Of a DNA stretch of 64,000 nucleotides, positions 57,073-64,000 are shown one piece after another. A program made the position numbers and the translations under genes. The notes under the pieces were generated by a model. It made no database searches and was not told the origin of the DNA. It worked only from the letters and a program-made list of their open reading frames with translations. The first letter of the stretch is position 1. Each line of letters opens with the position of its first letter. This DNA is from Bacteroidia bacterium (GTDB taxonomy: Bacteria > Bacteroidota > Bacteroidia > Flavobacteriales_D > Cryomorphaceae): assembly GCA_030427905.1 (NCBI GenBank), contig JAUICL010000006.1:62001-126000 (forward strand), read 5' to 3'.

Positions 57073-58035
57073 ATGAGAAAATTAATACTTCACGTTTGGG
57101 CCGTAGCCCTGTGTTTGCCAGTACTTGGGCAAACCAATATCAATGTCAATATAGACCACTTGCTAAATGGAAATGAATTTACCTTCGACCAGGTGGGTAT
57201 GAACAATGAAGGAGCCGAGTTTGCACTCGACCGGTTGGAATACTACATTTCTGGAATCTCCGTCAGTCACGATGGTGGCCAGGTTCAGGATTTTAGTGAT
57301 GTGTATGTGCTTGTCGATGCAGGAGAGCCAACTGAATTTACCGTGGGAGCATTGAATATGTCGACCATTGAGGCCATTTCATTTCACATAGGTGTGGATG
57401 AAGAAGCCAACCATCAAGATCCATCTATCTTGCCACCCAGTAATCCGCTGGCACCGCAGAACCCTTCGATGCATTGGGGATGGGCTTCGGGGTATCGCTT
57501 TTTGGCTATCGAAGGGGTGGACGCTGCTACCGACGAGATCGTTCAAATCCATGCACTAGGAGATGATTACTACTTTGAAATTACCATTCCCATTAACGAA
57601 ACTGTAGAAGAGGATGATATGACAATATCGCTTCATGCACACGTTGAAGAAATCTTGAACAGCATTAGTTTTAGTGGTGGGCTCATCATGCACGGCGAGA
57701 CGGGAGCTTCTATTGCAGCTCTCGAAAACATGAGAGACTTCGTTTTTGAATTGGAGTCTACCACGCTTTCAACAAATGAAGCGATTGCTGAAATTGACTT
57801 TCGCCTTTCGCCCAACCCGGCAGTAGATGGCAACTTTAAACTCGATTTCGACCAATTGGAAGGAAGCACCTTCGGAATTTCCATCGCTGATTTGACGGGT
57901 AAAGTGGTGTATAGCGCCCAACAGATCAGCTCTAGCCAGCAGGTTGATGTATCAGGTTTTCCTACGGGGATGTACTTGGTGAACTTAATCTCAGATGATC
58001 TCACTATCGGTACGCGAAAGTTGATCATTCAATAA
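57073..58035 (+). CDS. MbnP-like copper-binding protein with T9SS sorting domain
   Basis: 320 residues, signal peptide (cleavage near VLGQ). Residues ~22-225 match the MbnP family: LEYYISGISV, then MHWGWASGYRFLAIEG (H134, W135, W137), the region that in methanotroph MbnP contributes to copper binding. The C-terminal ~75 residues form a type A T9SS domain (LSPNPAVDGNF, PTGMYLVNL). Coupling of MbnP to T9SS would place it on or outside the cell surface. Two diheme cytochrome genes follow within 10 bases. Confidence 0.85.
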   Translation: MRKLILHVWAVALCLPVLGQTNINVNIDHLLNGNEFTFDQVGMNNEGAEFALDRLEYYISGISVSHDGGQVQDFSDVYVLVDAGEPTEFTVGALNMSTIEAISFHIGVDEEANHQDPSILPPSNPLAPQNPSMHWGWASGYRFLAIEGVDAATDEIVQIHALGDDYYFEITIPINETVEEDDMTISLHAHVEEILNSISFSGGLIMHGETGASIAALENMRDFVFELESTTLSTNEAIAEIDFRLSPNPAVDGNFKLDFDQLEGSTFGISIADLTGKVVYSAQQISSSQQVDVSGFPTGMYLVNLISDDLTIGTRKLIIQ

Positions 58036-58043
58036 ATTTTTTC

Positions 58044-59060
58044 TTGCAAAAATTCTGCATCTACATATGTATTGTAGGGCTTGCGATAGGCTGCGCAAAG
58101 GATAACGCCGATACCCTAGCGGACGCTGAGCTTTTAGTCGTGCCGGAAGGCTTTCCCGCTGTGGATTTTCCAGAAGACAATCCGCTGACTCTAGCTGCCT
58201 ACGACTTGGGGAAGAAGCTTTTCTTTGACCCAGCCTTATCGCGCGATTCTACGGTGAGTTGTGCCTCTTGCCACCAGCAATCAAAGGCCTTCGCCGATCA
58301 CCTGCCATTTAGTTTAGGTGCCGGTGGAGCTTTGGGGACTCGCAATGCACCCACACTGGCTAATGTGGCATACCACCCTTACTTTACGAGTGAAGGCGGG
58401 GTGCCTACCCTTGAGATGCAAGTACTCGTTCCCATTCAAGAGCACAATGAATTCGACTTCAACATCGTTTTGATCTCGGAGCGGCTGAGTGAAGACCCTG
58501 CGTATGTGAGCATGGCTCAAAAAGCTTTTGATCGAGGCATTGATCCCTATGCCATTACGCGGGCAATCGCGACTTATGAGCGCACGCTTATCAGCGGAAA
58601 CTCGCTCTACGATCAGGTACATTTTCAAGGAGAGCTTTCGGCTATGAGCCAGGAAGCTCAGAGTGGATTGGACCTTTTCTTTAGCGATTCACTCGCTTGC
58701 AGCTCGTGTCACAGTGGCTTCAATTTCACAAACTACGCCTTCGAAAACAATGGCTTGTACAGCGATTACCTCGATAATGGGCGATATCGTCTTACTGGTC
58801 TGGAAGAAGATCGGGCCCGCTTTAAGGTTCCAACTTTGCGAAATGTGGAGATGACCGCACCCTACATGCACGACGGATCGTTCACCTCCCTTGAAGAGGT
58901 CATAGATCACTATGCATCCGGTGGAATGGATCACCCCAATAAATCAGAATTACTGCAAGGCTTTCATATCTCGGAAAAACAAAAAAAGGACTTGGTCGCT
59001 TTTCTGAAGTCGCTGACTGACGAATCGTTTTTGGCCAATCCTAATCACAATATTCAGTAA
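58044..59060 (+). CDS. Diheme cytochrome c peroxidase/MbnH-type lipoprotein (first copy)
   Basis: 338 residues from a TTG start 8 bases after the MbnP-like stop. Lipobox AIGC (Cys17). Two heme sites: C73-A-S-C76-H77 and C219-S-S-C222-H223. The spacing and the PYMHDGSF segment place it in the MauG/bacterial CcP/MbnH family. In methanotrophs MbnH modifies a Trp of MbnP; the shared operon makes that the best hypothesis here. A peroxidase role is the alternative. Confidence 0.9.
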   Translation: MQKFCIYICIVGLAIGCAKDNADTLADAELLVVPEGFPAVDFPEDNPLTLAAYDLGKKLFFDPALSRDSTVSCASCHQQSKAFADHLPFSLGAGGALGTRNAPTLANVAYHPYFTSEGGVPTLEMQVLVPIQEHNEFDFNIVLISERLSEDPAYVSMAQKAFDRGIDPYAITRAIATYERTLISGNSLYDQVHFQGELSAMSQEAQSGLDLFFSDSLACSSCHSGFNFTNYAFENNGLYSDYLDNGRYRLTGLEEDRARFKVPTLRNVEMTAPYMHDGSFTSLEEVIDHYASGGMDHPNKSELLQGFHISEKQKKDLVAFLKSLTDESFLANPNHNIQ

Positions 59061-59061
59061 T

Positions 59062-60159
59062 ATGCCTTTACAAAGTAAGATTTTAGGATTCTTCCTATTG
59101 ATAGCTGCTTTTTCAGCATGCAATAGCGACGATGAATCAACCGATCAGCCAGGCGTTGTCGCTTTTGATGATACGCCCTATGAACTAAACCACTACGACC
59201 TTCCGCCACCACAGTTGCCCGGCGATAACCAATTGACTCAGCAAAGTGTAAAGCTTGGACGAATGCTTTTTTACGAGCCCATGCTCTCGAATGACGGCTC
59301 GCAGACCTGTGCATCTTGCCATATGCAGTCCACTGCTTTTTCTGATACCAACCGCTTCTCGATAGGTGTGGAAGGCCTTCCGGGAAACCGACAAGCCATG
59401 GGAGTTTTTAATATGGCATGGAATACCAATGAGTTCTTTTGGGATGGTCGGGCTCATCTGCTTCGTCATCAAGCATTGTTGCCCATTCAAGATCCACTGG
59501 AAATGAATGAAACCCTGAGTAATGTCGTCCAAAAATTAAGTGATTCTCAGATGTACCGCGATCAGTTCATTAGGGCTTTTGGCGATGATCAAGTTTCTCC
59601 TAATCGCATTTCGCTGGCCCTCGAGCAGTTTATGCTTACCATCGTATCTGGCCGTTCAAAATACGACCAGTACCTGGCTGGAACCGCCGAACTGACCGAA
59701 AGTGAACTCCGCGGGTTGGAGCTTTTTATGACCGAATACAACCCGTTTTTTCCTGAGCTTTCTGGTGCCGATTGCCAACACTGTCACGGCGGACCTAACT
59801 TCGAAAATGATCAGTACATGAACAACGGGTTGGACGAAGACGCCGATTTTACAGATCTAGGTCGGGAAGGCGTTACGAAGAACCCAGCTGATCGGGCTAA
59901 GTTTAAAGTGACATCCCTGCGCAATGTGGAGCTCACCCCTCCGTATATGCACGACGGAAGGTTTGCGACCCTCGAAGAAGTGGTGGATCATTACAACGAA
60001 GGAATTAAAACATCTACAACTGTAGATCCTGCGCTTTTGGCCACACAGAATTCGGGCTTGATGCTGACCGATCAGGATAAAACAGATTTGGTGAACTTCC
60101 TGAAAACCCTGACAGATCACGAGATGACTACCGATTCAGAGTTTTCCGATCCGTTTTGA
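59062..60159 (+). CDS. Diheme cytochrome c peroxidase/MbnH-type lipoprotein (second copy)
   Basis: 365 residues, lipobox FSAC (Cys20), first heme C83-A-S-C86-H87 and second C238-Q-H-C241-H242. Compared with the first copy it has FFWDGRAHLLRHQALLP near residue 125 and a different second-heme environment. It starts 1 base after the first copy's stop. Two paralogous diheme proteins for one MbnP-like partner suggest separate tasks, such as oxidation and electron delivery. Confidence 0.9.
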   Translation: MPLQSKILGFFLLIAAFSACNSDDESTDQPGVVAFDDTPYELNHYDLPPPQLPGDNQLTQQSVKLGRMLFYEPMLSNDGSQTCASCHMQSTAFSDTNRFSIGVEGLPGNRQAMGVFNMAWNTNEFFWDGRAHLLRHQALLPIQDPLEMNETLSNVVQKLSDSQMYRDQFIRAFGDDQVSPNRISLALEQFMLTIVSGRSKYDQYLAGTAELTESELRGLELFMTEYNPFFPELSGADCQHCHGGPNFENDQYMNNGLDEDADFTDLGREGVTKNPADRAKFKVTSLRNVELTPPYMHDGRFATLEEVVDHYNEGIKTSTTVDPALLATQNSGLMLTDQDKTDLVNFLKTLTDHEMTTDSEFSDPF

Positions 60160-60613
60160 TTTTATCAATTCTAAAAAGGCTGCTTAAGAATGTGACCCTT
60201 ATGTTTTTTGCAATAAGGTAATTTTGCAATATGCACTTAATTAGTCGCTTCGAGTGCCGCTGATCGACCAGCGGGAGTGTCAGAGGTGTATCGAGAAGGA
60301 GTTTCAAGAAATAAAATTACAGCCAAGATTTTTCGTTCCTTTTGTATCCATCGGCCACTATCCGTGTGTCGCCGTAGCTTGCGCCACCGCTGAAGCTAAG
60401 GCGGCACGCGGTTGGCGGAGAAGCAAGGCTTGCCGACGGCGATGCATGACAAAAGAAAGGGGAAAAGAATACCTTTTATCGACAAACCGGATTATTGCCC
60501 TTATCTGGGTCACATCCTTTTAAAATCGGTGGCCTAAGCTTTCAACTTGATTCACCTTTTTTAACAGTAACGAAAACGAGAATCAGTCCGTCTCAGAGTA
60601 AAACCAACAAACT
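60160..60613. other. Intergenic region with inverted dispersed element
   Basis: 454 bases. It contains a plus-strand TAATTTTG (60219-60226), a perfect stem CCGCTG-ATCGAC-CAGCGG (60257-60274) and the inverted copy of the GC-rich element. An 89-codon frame here has no protein-like features. Confidence 0.5.
60367..60412 (-). repeat. GC-rich dispersed element, inverted copy
   Basis: Reverse complement of 3934-3980 with one mismatch over 46 bases. Surrounding sequence (for example GGCGGAGAAGCAAGG) is also GC-rich and unlike neighbouring DNA. Confidence 0.7.
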
Positions 60614-61186
60614 ATGAGACAAAAAACACTATTTCTCGCTTATTTCCTTTTAAGCCTTAATCTATCGGCACAAGATGAAACGCTGAAAGAATCTAAGCCC
60701 ACATTTGAGTGGTATAAAAAGGGTCGAAATTCATTCGGGGGGATGATCTGGCCAGCCAGCGTAGGGAATGCCAATTGGAACATGACTTTCGAGTTTGAAT
60801 ACAGCCGATTTATCATGGATCAGCTCTCCTTAAACTTAAACAATACGATAGATGTGCGTAGTTCGCAGCTGGATTTTGAATACGATCTGTTTGCGCGTTA
60901 CCACTTAACTAAGTCAAAACTATCCCCCTTTGTTCAGGCTGGATATTCATTCGGATTTGGTGGGACTGAGAGCGTAGGTTACTACGACAACGCCGCCATA
61001 TTTGGTGCGGGATTATCCTACATGATGTGCAACAATAGATTGAGTTTGAACTTGATGGTCGGGCCGCGATTTGAATGGAGTGAGTTTAATAGCAATTCTC
61101 CCGTTTCGGAATGGGATGGTGCATCAGAGAGAAGTAGGAATGATGTTATTTGGGATGGGAGTTTTACCATCAAGTATCACTTTTAA
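60614..61186 (+). CDS. Small outer-membrane beta-barrel protein
   Basis: 190 residues, signal peptide (cleavage near LSAQ), strands with aromatic ends (FEFEYSRFIM, FARYHLTKSKLSPFVQAGYSFG) and a C-terminal TIKYHF ending in Phe. An OmpA-like or PorT-like eight-stranded barrel is likely. Function unknown. Confidence 0.8.
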   Translation: MRQKTLFLAYFLLSLNLSAQDETLKESKPTFEWYKKGRNSFGGMIWPASVGNANWNMTFEFEYSRFIMDQLSLNLNNTIDVRSSQLDFEYDLFARYHLTKSKLSPFVQAGYSFGFGGTESVGYYDNAAIFGAGLSYMMCNNRLSLNLMVGPRFEWSEFNSNSPVSEWDGASERSRNDVIWDGSFTIKYHF

Positions 61187-61233
61187 TACATGATATACAG
61201 GGAGTTTTGCTACTTTGCAGCAAACCTCACGCT

Positions 61234-61767
61234 ATGCCCAAAATCAAACTCTACATCGCTACTACGCTAGATGGATACATTGCACGACAAAATGGTTCCC
61301 TCGACTGGCTCGATGAGCTCGAAGTGCCCGAAGGAGTTGATTTTGGGTATAGCGCATTTTACGAAACCATTGACTGCATCCTAATGGGACGCAGCACCTA
61401 CGAAGAAGTTCTCGGCTTTGACGTAGACTGGCCCTACGATGGTTGCAAAACGATTATTTACTCCTCGCACACTGATTTCAAAACACCGACCCCTGATACT
61501 TCACTGGCCACCGATGTAACACCTGAGGAGATTGAAAGACTAAAGTCGGTAAGCGAGAAAAACATCTGGCTTGTGGGTGGGGGTAAACTCATCAGAGAAT
61601 TTCTAGAGCACGATGCAGTCGATGAAATGATCATTACCATCATCCCTCGGATGATTGGAAACGGAATCAGACTGTTTCCCGAGAGTGAAATAGACCAGAA
61701 ATTTAAGCTGACCGATTCGAAGACCTTTCCCACAGGAGTCGTCAATCTGCACTATGAGCGAGTATAA
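61234..61767 (+). CDS. RibD-C/dihydrofolate-reductase-like protein
   Basis: 177 residues from the ATG at 61234. Motifs: IATTLDGYIARQNGSLDWL at the N-terminus, LMGRSTYEEVL, and VGGGKLIREFL near the C-terminal third, all typical of the bacterial RibD C-terminal/DHFR-like family. It probably binds NADPH; the substrate is unknown. The next gene overlaps it by 14 bases. Confidence 0.9.
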   Translation: MPKIKLYIATTLDGYIARQNGSLDWLDELEVPEGVDFGYSAFYETIDCILMGRSTYEEVLGFDVDWPYDGCKTIIYSSHTDFKTPTPDTSLATDVTPEEIERLKSVSEKNIWLVGGGKLIREFLEHDAVDEMIITIIPRMIGNGIRLFPESEIDQKFKLTDSKTFPTGVVNLHYERV

Positions 61768-62224
61768 TGTCATTTCGTGCAGTGTTCTTAGCGAGAAGCA
61801 AAAATCCGATGCGCTTCAGCTCTGGAATGAAGCCTATCCCACTACCTTGCACCTGAAGGATTTGGAAGACTTAGATGCGTATTTGGCCAGCTTGGGCGAT
61901 CCAAAACACCGACTGTACTACATCAGCAGGGCACTCATAGCCTGGTTTTGGGATTTTGATAGGGAGGGAGAGCGGTGGTTTGCGATGATGGTGAGCAAGA
62001 CCTATCGTGGCCGTGGAGTCGGATCTAAACTACTGCGCGATGCTCTGAATATGAATCCCGATTTGGTGGGCTGGGTGATTGATAAACCTGGTTATAAGCA
62101 CGCTGATGGTGGTCCCTACAGGAGCCCACTCGAATTTTACCTCAAACACGGGTTTCAAATTCTCGACCAACGCCTCGAATTGCCCAATCTCTCAGCAGTG
62201 AAGATAGCTCGATTCTTTACGTAA
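61754..62224 (+). CDS. GNAT-like N-acetyltransferase
   Basis: 156 residues. The acetyl-CoA motif is VSKTYRGRGVGSKLLRDAL (~77-95) and a C-terminal FYLKHGFQILDQRLEL fits motif B. It overlaps the RibD-C-like gene by 14 bases, so translation is probably coupled. Substrate unknown. Confidence 0.82.
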   Translation: MSEYNVISCSVLSEKQKSDALQLWNEAYPTTLHLKDLEDLDAYLASLGDPKHRLYYISRALIAWFWDFDREGERWFAMMVSKTYRGRGVGSKLLRDALNMNPDLVGWVIDKPGYKHADGGPYRSPLEFYLKHGFQILDQRLELPNLSAVKIARFFT

Positions 62225-62264
62225 ATTTCACATTTCTGGGGGGTGAATCCGGAAGGTGATAAGG

Positions 62265-62272
62265 TACTTTTG
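62265..62272 (+). promoter_or_regulatory. Bacteroidota-type -7 element (TACTTTTG)
   Basis: It lies 15 bases before the ATG at 62288, which suggests this is the true start of the ArsC-like gene. The upstream -33 position holds GTG rather than TTG. Confidence 0.45.
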
Positions 62273-62287
62273 TACCACAAAACAGAC

Positions 62288-62914
62288 ATGATGGATTTTA
62301 CAAAACTCAACAGCCATATAGAGATTCTCGAAAAGAGCTTCGACCAGATTCCAGAAGAGCGAAAAAAGCCGCTTCAAGATTTGGCGATGTTCGTGAAAGA
62401 GAAAATTGAGACACTCGGTAGAGCGCACGCTATATTTATTTGCACTCACAATTCTCGCCGCAGTCACTTGGCTCAAGTTTGGGCTCAGGCCGCTGCTCAC
62501 CGATATGGAGTTGAAGATTTTATCGCATTCTCAGGGGGCACCGAAGCGACAGCTCTCCACCCCAATACGGCTCAGACGCTTGCTTCGGCCGGATTCGACA
62601 TCGTAAAGCTTTCAGAAAGCGACAACCCGATTTACCAAATAAAATACGACGGCAATAAACACCCTGTGATTGGCTTCTCGAAAACCTTCGACAATCCATT
62701 CAACCCGCAAACCCGTTTTGCCGCTGTGATGACCTGTAGCCACGCCGATGCCAATTGTCCCTTTATCCCTACAGCTGCAAGACGCATCTCACTACCGTAC
62801 GAAGATCCAAAAGAAGCAGATGGTGAACCCAACGAAGCAGAAGTATACACCGAGCGTTCAAACGAGATAGGCCGTGAGATGCTCTTTGTATTTGACGCCT
62901 TTCGGAATCTCTAG
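62288..62914 (+). CDS. ArsC-like low-molecular-weight phosphatase-fold protein
   Basis: 208 residues from the ATG at 62288 (a GTG at 62243 lies upstream of the promoter element). The active-site loop C52-T-H-N-S-R-R58 fits CX5R of thioredoxin-type arsenate reductases and LMW tyrosine phosphatases; a further MTCSHADANCPF gives two more Cys typical of a related Bacteroidota family. Arsenate reduction or protein phosphatase activity is possible. No arsenic genes are nearby. Confidence 0.85.
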   Translation: MMDFTKLNSHIEILEKSFDQIPEERKKPLQDLAMFVKEKIETLGRAHAIFICTHNSRRSHLAQVWAQAAAHRYGVEDFIAFSGGTEATALHPNTAQTLASAGFDIVKLSESDNPIYQIKYDGNKHPVIGFSKTFDNPFNPQTRFAAVMTCSHADANCPFIPTAARRISLPYEDPKEADGEPNEAEVYTERSNEIGREMLFVFDAFRNL

Positions 62915-62958
62915 GAAGGAAGGCTTCATTCCAAAAAAGGCACTATTCTTGTCTCTCC

Positions 62959-63858
62959 ATGAATATGCCCATCACGTACATCTGGTTTTTCCTTGCAAGC
63001 CTTTTCGCTTCGCATGTTTCGGCACAGTCTGCAACATACATTGAACTTGCTGGCCGTGCGAAGCGCTGCATTGAAGCTTACGAAGGACTCGATCCGCATA
63101 TGGATGACCTCCAACCCGCATCGGAGTACGCCGATTTCCTGCCAGAAATCAATCGGATATTCGAATCCACAGAAGAAAATTGGGTCACCCGGAACGATTC
63201 TATTGAGCTATTCGATTTAATGTACTTCTTCCAAACGCAGATTGTTGAGCTAGTCGATAGCATCACGGCTCATCCGGAGTTTGATCTGGTGCAGGCGCAA
63301 GCCGATTGGGGTGAAGGACTTGGTATGGCCATTTCCCCAGATCAGAAGCTCGTAGCGTTTTCGCTAGATGAAAAAACAGGTGGCACCTATCAGAGCCGAA
63401 TCGCCTGGGTCTATTTCACAGGCTGGGATCGAGTCCAAAGTGCGCAAAGCGAAGCCTTTCAGGTAGATGGGTATCACAGCATAGACACCATCCAATCTGG
63501 GGGGGAAGTCTATTATGTGATGGAGTACTACACACGCGGATGCTCTTACTGCTTCTTGGAAGGGGTGGAATTGTGGACGGAAGATCATGGCCAGTTCGAG
63601 CGGATATTCGACGTGGAAGTTAATTCCAGATCGTGGGATGAAACCCTGCGTTACGACGCGCAAACCAATACCATCACCGTAAATTACAATACCGACGACC
63701 TGACAGAATACTGCCTCTGTGCCGATGACGAAGAAGTGGAACTCAAAGAAGCGTATCCCTTTCCCGTGCCCATGTATCGCTGTGAATGTTTATATATCTG
63801 GAACGGATCGATGTTTGAGCTAAGTGAAGGAAGCTCCACATTTATTGAAGTAGAGTAA
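62959..63858 (+). CDS. Exported hypothetical protein with Cys pairs
   Basis: 299 residues, signal peptide (cleavage near HVSAQ). Three Cys pairs stand out: RGCSYCF (CxxC), EYCLCAD (CxC) and YRCECLY (CxC), in the C-terminal half, which also has a beta-rich pattern (RIAWVYFTGW). They may bind metal or form disulfides. No family recognised. Confidence 0.7.
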   Translation: MNMPITYIWFFLASLFASHVSAQSATYIELAGRAKRCIEAYEGLDPHMDDLQPASEYADFLPEINRIFESTEENWVTRNDSIELFDLMYFFQTQIVELVDSITAHPEFDLVQAQADWGEGLGMAISPDQKLVAFSLDEKTGGTYQSRIAWVYFTGWDRVQSAQSEAFQVDGYHSIDTIQSGGEVYYVMEYYTRGCSYCFLEGVELWTEDHGQFERIFDVEVNSRSWDETLRYDAQTNTITVNYNTDDLTEYCLCADDEEVELKEAYPFPVPMYRCECLYIWNGSMFELSEGSSTFIEVE

Positions 63859-63920
63859 AGTGCTGTGCGCGCTTTAACGCACTACTTTTTCTATCTTGAT
63901 CCCAATAGAAAAACGAAAAT

Positions 63921-64000
63921 GTGGATTTAAGAAAAGTTAGGATTGTTGTCGGTGTCTTTGGAGTATTAATTGCTTTATATAGCATAGTCTTCGCGGTAGA
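63921..64000 (+). CDS. Possible start of a membrane protein (3' end outside window)
   Basis: A GTG at 63921 opens a frame to the window edge (26 codons). The encoded sequence begins with a short basic stretch and then a hydrophobic segment (VVGVFGVLIALYSIVFAV), like a signal or membrane helix. The in-frame ATG two bases earlier stops after three codons. Only a partial call is justified. Confidence 0.35.
   Translation, partial: MDLRKVRIVVGVFGVLIALYSIVFAV

Noticed and set aside
60254-60523. 89-codon frame in the intergenic region
   Set aside because: Part of it is the GC-rich dispersed repeat; residue composition (Arg/Ala/Cys-rich) does not look like a real protein.

Overview
The window looks like a chromosomal segment of a Bacteroidota bacterium, most likely a marine member of the Flavobacteriales (Cryomorphaceae/Schleiferiaceae-like; the family level is a guess). 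At least six proteins end in a type IX secretion system (T9SS) sorting domain or a gliding-motility-type C-terminal domain. Lipoproteins and outer-membrane barrels are abundant, Shine-Dalgarno sequences are almost absent, and several promoters fit the Bacteroidota consensus (TTG, about 20 nt, TAnnTTTG). There are no rRNA genes, recognisable tRNA genes, CRISPR arrays, phage genes or transposases.

Layout. 1-13 kb: secreted T9SS cargo (a truncated adhesin-like protein, a PKD/gliding-motility-type protein, a GH30-like glycosidase, an Asp-box protein), a YceI protein, an AraC regulator, a HAD-type lipoprotein, a beta-lactamase-fold lipoprotein and a BamA-like barrel. Two long intergenic spacers here carry a dispersed repeat family; part of one copy recurs inverted at 60.4 kb. 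13.2-23.7 kb: one tightly packed minus-strand operon with a short-chain dehydrogenase, a KAS III-like thiolase-fold enzyme lacking the usual His and Asn, an alpha/beta hydrolase, a sodium:solute symporter, an acyl-CoA ligase-like enzyme, a fibronectin-type lipoprotein, a porin-like barrel, an exported alpha/beta hydrolase and a helical-repeat protein. It reads as an uptake-and-processing system for a small acid or ester, substrate unknown. 24.1-29.4 kb: a plus-strand operon with a GNAT acetyltransferase, a second sodium:solute symporter, an M20 amidohydrolase and two PLP-dependent amino-acid racemases, which suggests uptake, deacylation and racemisation of N-acylated or D-amino acids.

29.5-41.1 kb is visibly more AT-rich and holds mostly lineage-specific genes: a DUF2071 protein, a TPR protein, several short hypotheticals, an AraC regulator beside a serine hydrolase, a 1039-residue three-module leucine-rich-like T9SS protein, and a TPR/transmembrane/LuxR-type HTH regulator. 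41.1-44.3 kb: a DtxR/MntR-family metalloregulator divergent from a TonB-dependent receptor, with a perfect inverted repeat lying between the -33 and -7 elements of the receptor promoter. 44.6-53.6 kb: a DUF805 protein, an aspartyl protease with PDZ domain, a PhnA-type zinc-ribbon protein, a family 2 glycosyltransferase, katG with an OxyR-like site upstream, a membrane protein and PEP synthase.

53.6-64 kb: small exported proteins, a WG-repeat protein, a zincin-type lipoprotein, and a likely copper module (Cys/His-rich small protein, MbnP-like protein with a T9SS tail, two diheme MauG/CcP/MbnH-type lipoproteins). After this come an outer-membrane barrel, a RibD-C/DHFR-like reductase, a GNAT enzyme, an ArsC-like phosphatase-fold protein and an exported Cys-pair protein. 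The best candidates for under-described biology are the KAS III/hydrolase/ligase/symporter/porin operon, the MbnP-T9SS/two-diheme module, and the racemase/amidohydrolase/symporter operon.
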